Source: Dolomedes plantarius (taxonomy: Eukaryota; Arthropoda; Arachnida; Araneae; Dolomedidae). Taken from it: DNA of 64,000 nt. The stretch's first letter is position 1. Every line of letters begins with the position of its first letter. The stretch lies in the NCBI GenBank assembly GCA_907164885.2, contig OU015496.1, forward strand, positions 136,112,820 through 136,176,819, given 5' to 3'. The notes below the pieces were generated by a model. The model worked only from the letters and a program-made list of their open reading frames with translations. It was not told the DNA's origin and did no database searches. A program made the position numbers and the translations under genes. Positions 61,576 to 64,000 of the stretch are shown piece by piece.

Positions 61576-62694
61576 ATACGACAGGATAGGCGCAGATGTT
61601 AATGCCTCCTTTAGTTTCTTAAATGCATCCTCACATTTTTCTGGATGCATTATAAGTATATTTAGCCAGATCCTTTGACATATCTTAGACCACATCATTT
61701 TGACCTAAAATATTACTATAATCAGTCATTCTGGTTAGTCGAGTGATTTTAGCGCACATCGACACAAATCTACTACGCAAACTTCGAATAATTGTTTAGC
61801 AGGTATAAGGTACTTCCTAACCCGAAATTACGGTAACAGATACAGGTAATTCCCCTACATGCACAAGAAGTACATTTTCATCAGAGAATATGCAAATTAG
61901 CAAACTGAAATAATTTATGCAACGGAAGAAACAGGAATATTAAAAGTTTGCAGAAAATGCAAAAGTTGTGGTTATTAAAAAAAAAATTACATTCATACAA
62001 AATTTCAAAATACTTTAAAGCATTAAATGTTTCATCATGAAAGAAAGGGTTTATAGTCAGATATATATTTCACATGAACACACCTTTTATAAGAACTTTT
62101 AGTGTTAAAATTCCCCAATCATTTTTTTAAAATATATTTACTTGAGAACAATCCTAAAGATTTGCCTTCTGAAACAAAAACTTTGAATAACACAAAGACA
62201 AAAAATCTACAGTGATTTATTATTTTTTTTTTCAAAATCACCTGTTGGATACCATTTAGATCTCTTTGGAAAATCGATACCGTACAGACAGCGAAGACCT
62301 TGAAATATCATCCTGTTTTCTTATTATAATTTACTTTATTTTATGTAAGCCTTTTTTTAATGTGTGAGTGCTGGTATTTCTGCCATGTTATTTAAAACGC
62401 ACAATACGCGGCGATATTATATGCTGAGATTGATTACTTGAGAGTAATCCAAGGCCAAATTCCATTTCTTTTAGTGCATCCTCAGGTACTTAAAGATTGA
62501 CCGCTTCTTGAGATAAAACCAGTTCTCTTGCAACGCTAGTAAGTGTAATTTTACTGTTGCGAGAGAGAATTAGATTTGACTTAATTCAAACGGGTCAAAG
62601 GAAATTCTTCTACATGATATTTTTAAATGCTGTTGAGTGCGACATGCTTTGGAACCTTTCAAAATACTAACAACGAAAATATTCTGTAAAATCA
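61576..62694. other. Unassigned A+T-rich sequence
   Basis: No feature recognised. Confidence 0.4.
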
Positions 62695-64000
62695 AGTTAA
62701 AATGGCTGTTTTGGCTATGCGGTTCTAATCTGACTAAAAATGAAAAAAAAAGAAACCTTGTGGGTAATTTTGGAGAACGGGAAATCAACCAAATATGGCT
62801 ATTACGCTATAATATGCCTACAATCGGTTAAAAAGTAACCATGGCGATTTTGGTTGTGTAGTTCTAAGCTAACTAAGAAAAGGGAAGCCATGCGAGTGAT
62901 TTTAGAAAGCGGCAAATCAGCCAGTTATGGCTGTAACACATGTGGTTGTAACTTATGTGGGTCTAAGCTGTCTAAAACGAAAAAAAAGACACCGTCCGGG
63001 TAATTTTGGGAAAACGGCAAATAAAGCAAATATGACTATAACGCTATAATACGCCTACAGTCCGATAAAAAGTAACCATGGCGATTTTGGTTGAGTAATT
63101 CTAAGCTAACTTAAAAAAAGGAAAATATGCGAGTGATTTTAGAAAGCGGCAAATCAACCAAATATGGCTATATTGCTGTTATAAGCCTAATCTCGGGAAA
63201 AAAAGTTACTGTGGCTGTTTGGGTTGGTGGTTTTAAGCAAACTAAAAAAAGGGAAACCGTGCAAGGGATTTTAGAAAGCGGCTAATCAACCCAAATATGG
63301 CTATAACGATTATAATACGCCTACTATCGGATAGAAAGTAACCATGGCTATTTTGGTTATGCGGTCCTAAGCTAACTATACAAAAAAGGAGATCATGTTG
63401 GTGATTTTATAAAGCGGTAAATCAACCAACTATGGCTGCAACACTATAATAAGCACAGTGCCGGTAAAAAAGTTGTCATGGCTATCTTTGTTATGTGTTT
63501 TTAAGATAAAGAAAAAAATAAACCATGCGAGGGGTTTTATAAAGTGGCAAATCAACCAAATATGGCTATGTTGCTGTAATAAGCCTAATCTCGGGAAAAA
63601 AAGTTACCTTGGTTTCTTGGGTTGGTGGTTTTAAGATAATAAAAAAAAAGGAATCTGAACGAGCGATTTTAGAAAGTAGCAAATCAACCAAATATGGCTA
63701 TAACGATATAATATGCCTACTATCGGAAAAAAAGTAACCATGGCTATTTTGGTTATACGGTCCTAAGCTAACAACAAAAAAGAACAAAAAAAAACATGCT
63801 AGTGATTTAATAAAGCTGCAAATCAACCAAATATGGCTGTGACACTATAAAAAGCACAATGCTGGTAAAAATAAAATTATCATGGCTATATATATATTCG
63901 TTATGTGTTGCTAAGATAACAAAAAAAAAGGAAACCGTACGAGGGGTTTTATAAAGCGGCAAATCAACCAAATATGGGTATAACGCTGGTTATGAGGTTC
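62695..64000 (+). repeat. ~133 bp satellite with a trimeric higher-order repeat, runs off the window
   Basis: Monomers share AAATCAACCAAATATGGCTAT, ATAATACGCCTA-like and AAAGTAACCATGGCTATTTT-like blocks. From ~63200 three types alternate. One has TTGGGTTGGTGGTTTTAAG (from 63205 and 63603, 398 bp apart). One has ATTTTGGTTAT-CGGTCCTAAGC (63339 and 63734, 395 bp). One has TTATGTGTT (63472 and ~63875, ~403 bp). Left of 63200 the order is irregular and the monomers are more diverged, as at an array edge. The array continues beyond 64000. Confidence 0.9.

Overview
This is a eukaryotic, strongly A+T-rich and almost gene-free stretch. Several things point to an animal, most likely an arthropod: many long (TA)n arrays, arthropod-type mobile DNA (Helitron, mariner, hAT, piggyBac-like, pogo-like, tRNA-derived SINEs, non-LTR and LTR retroelements), and a complete lack of dense coding. 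A spider or other chelicerate would fit, but that is a guess from general character only. I see no bacterial operons, functional RNA genes or CRISPR arrays.

Layout. At 3-1340 is the 3' part of one plausible host coding sequence, open from the window edge, of unknown function. Everything after it reads as intergenic or intronic DNA. From 1.3 to 15.2 kb lie a minisatellite (2.57 kb), a ~126 bp satellite (3.46-4.39 kb), a candidate solo LTR (9.07-9.51 kb), a ~360 bp tandem array (9.69-12.46 kb, interrupted by a SINE-bearing insertion) and a ~285 bp array (14.38-15.21 kb). At 17.46-19.26 kb two Helitrons sit head to tail; the second carries the C-terminal helicase motifs of a Helitron Rep/Hel protein. 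At 22.3-29.5 kb are three hAT-type elements and a long foldback element. At 32.4-34.6 kb is a satellite with a dimeric higher-order repeat of about 399 bp. At 35.4-41.1 kb are pogo-like and piggyBac-like miniature elements and SINEs.

The clearest structure is at 41.30-48.84 kb. A near-intact, apparently young LTR retroelement (LTRs of 1630 and 1632 bp, 5 bp target duplication, no recognisable gag-pol) has inserted into a decayed mariner transposon. Its 3.4 kb interior is extremely strand-asymmetric. Further right are another Helitron-like element (49.5-50.2 kb), a ~190 bp array, a non-LTR retrotransposon C-terminus (51.6-51.9 kb), a SINE, a piggyBac-like MITE, a ~150 bp array, a 729 bp TTAA-flanked transposon (57.8-58.5 kb) and, running off the right edge, a ~133 bp satellite with a trimeric higher-order repeat of about 398 bp.

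Taken together, the window records layered transposition. Four nestings are supported by target duplications or empty-site comparison: SINE in hAT, SINE in pogo-like MITE, LTR element in mariner, and hAT in foldback element in tandem duplication. I found no convincing new gene system. The most original signals are the higher-order satellites, the C-depleted non-coding LTR element, the tandem Helitrons and the association of (TA)n arrays with transposon ends.
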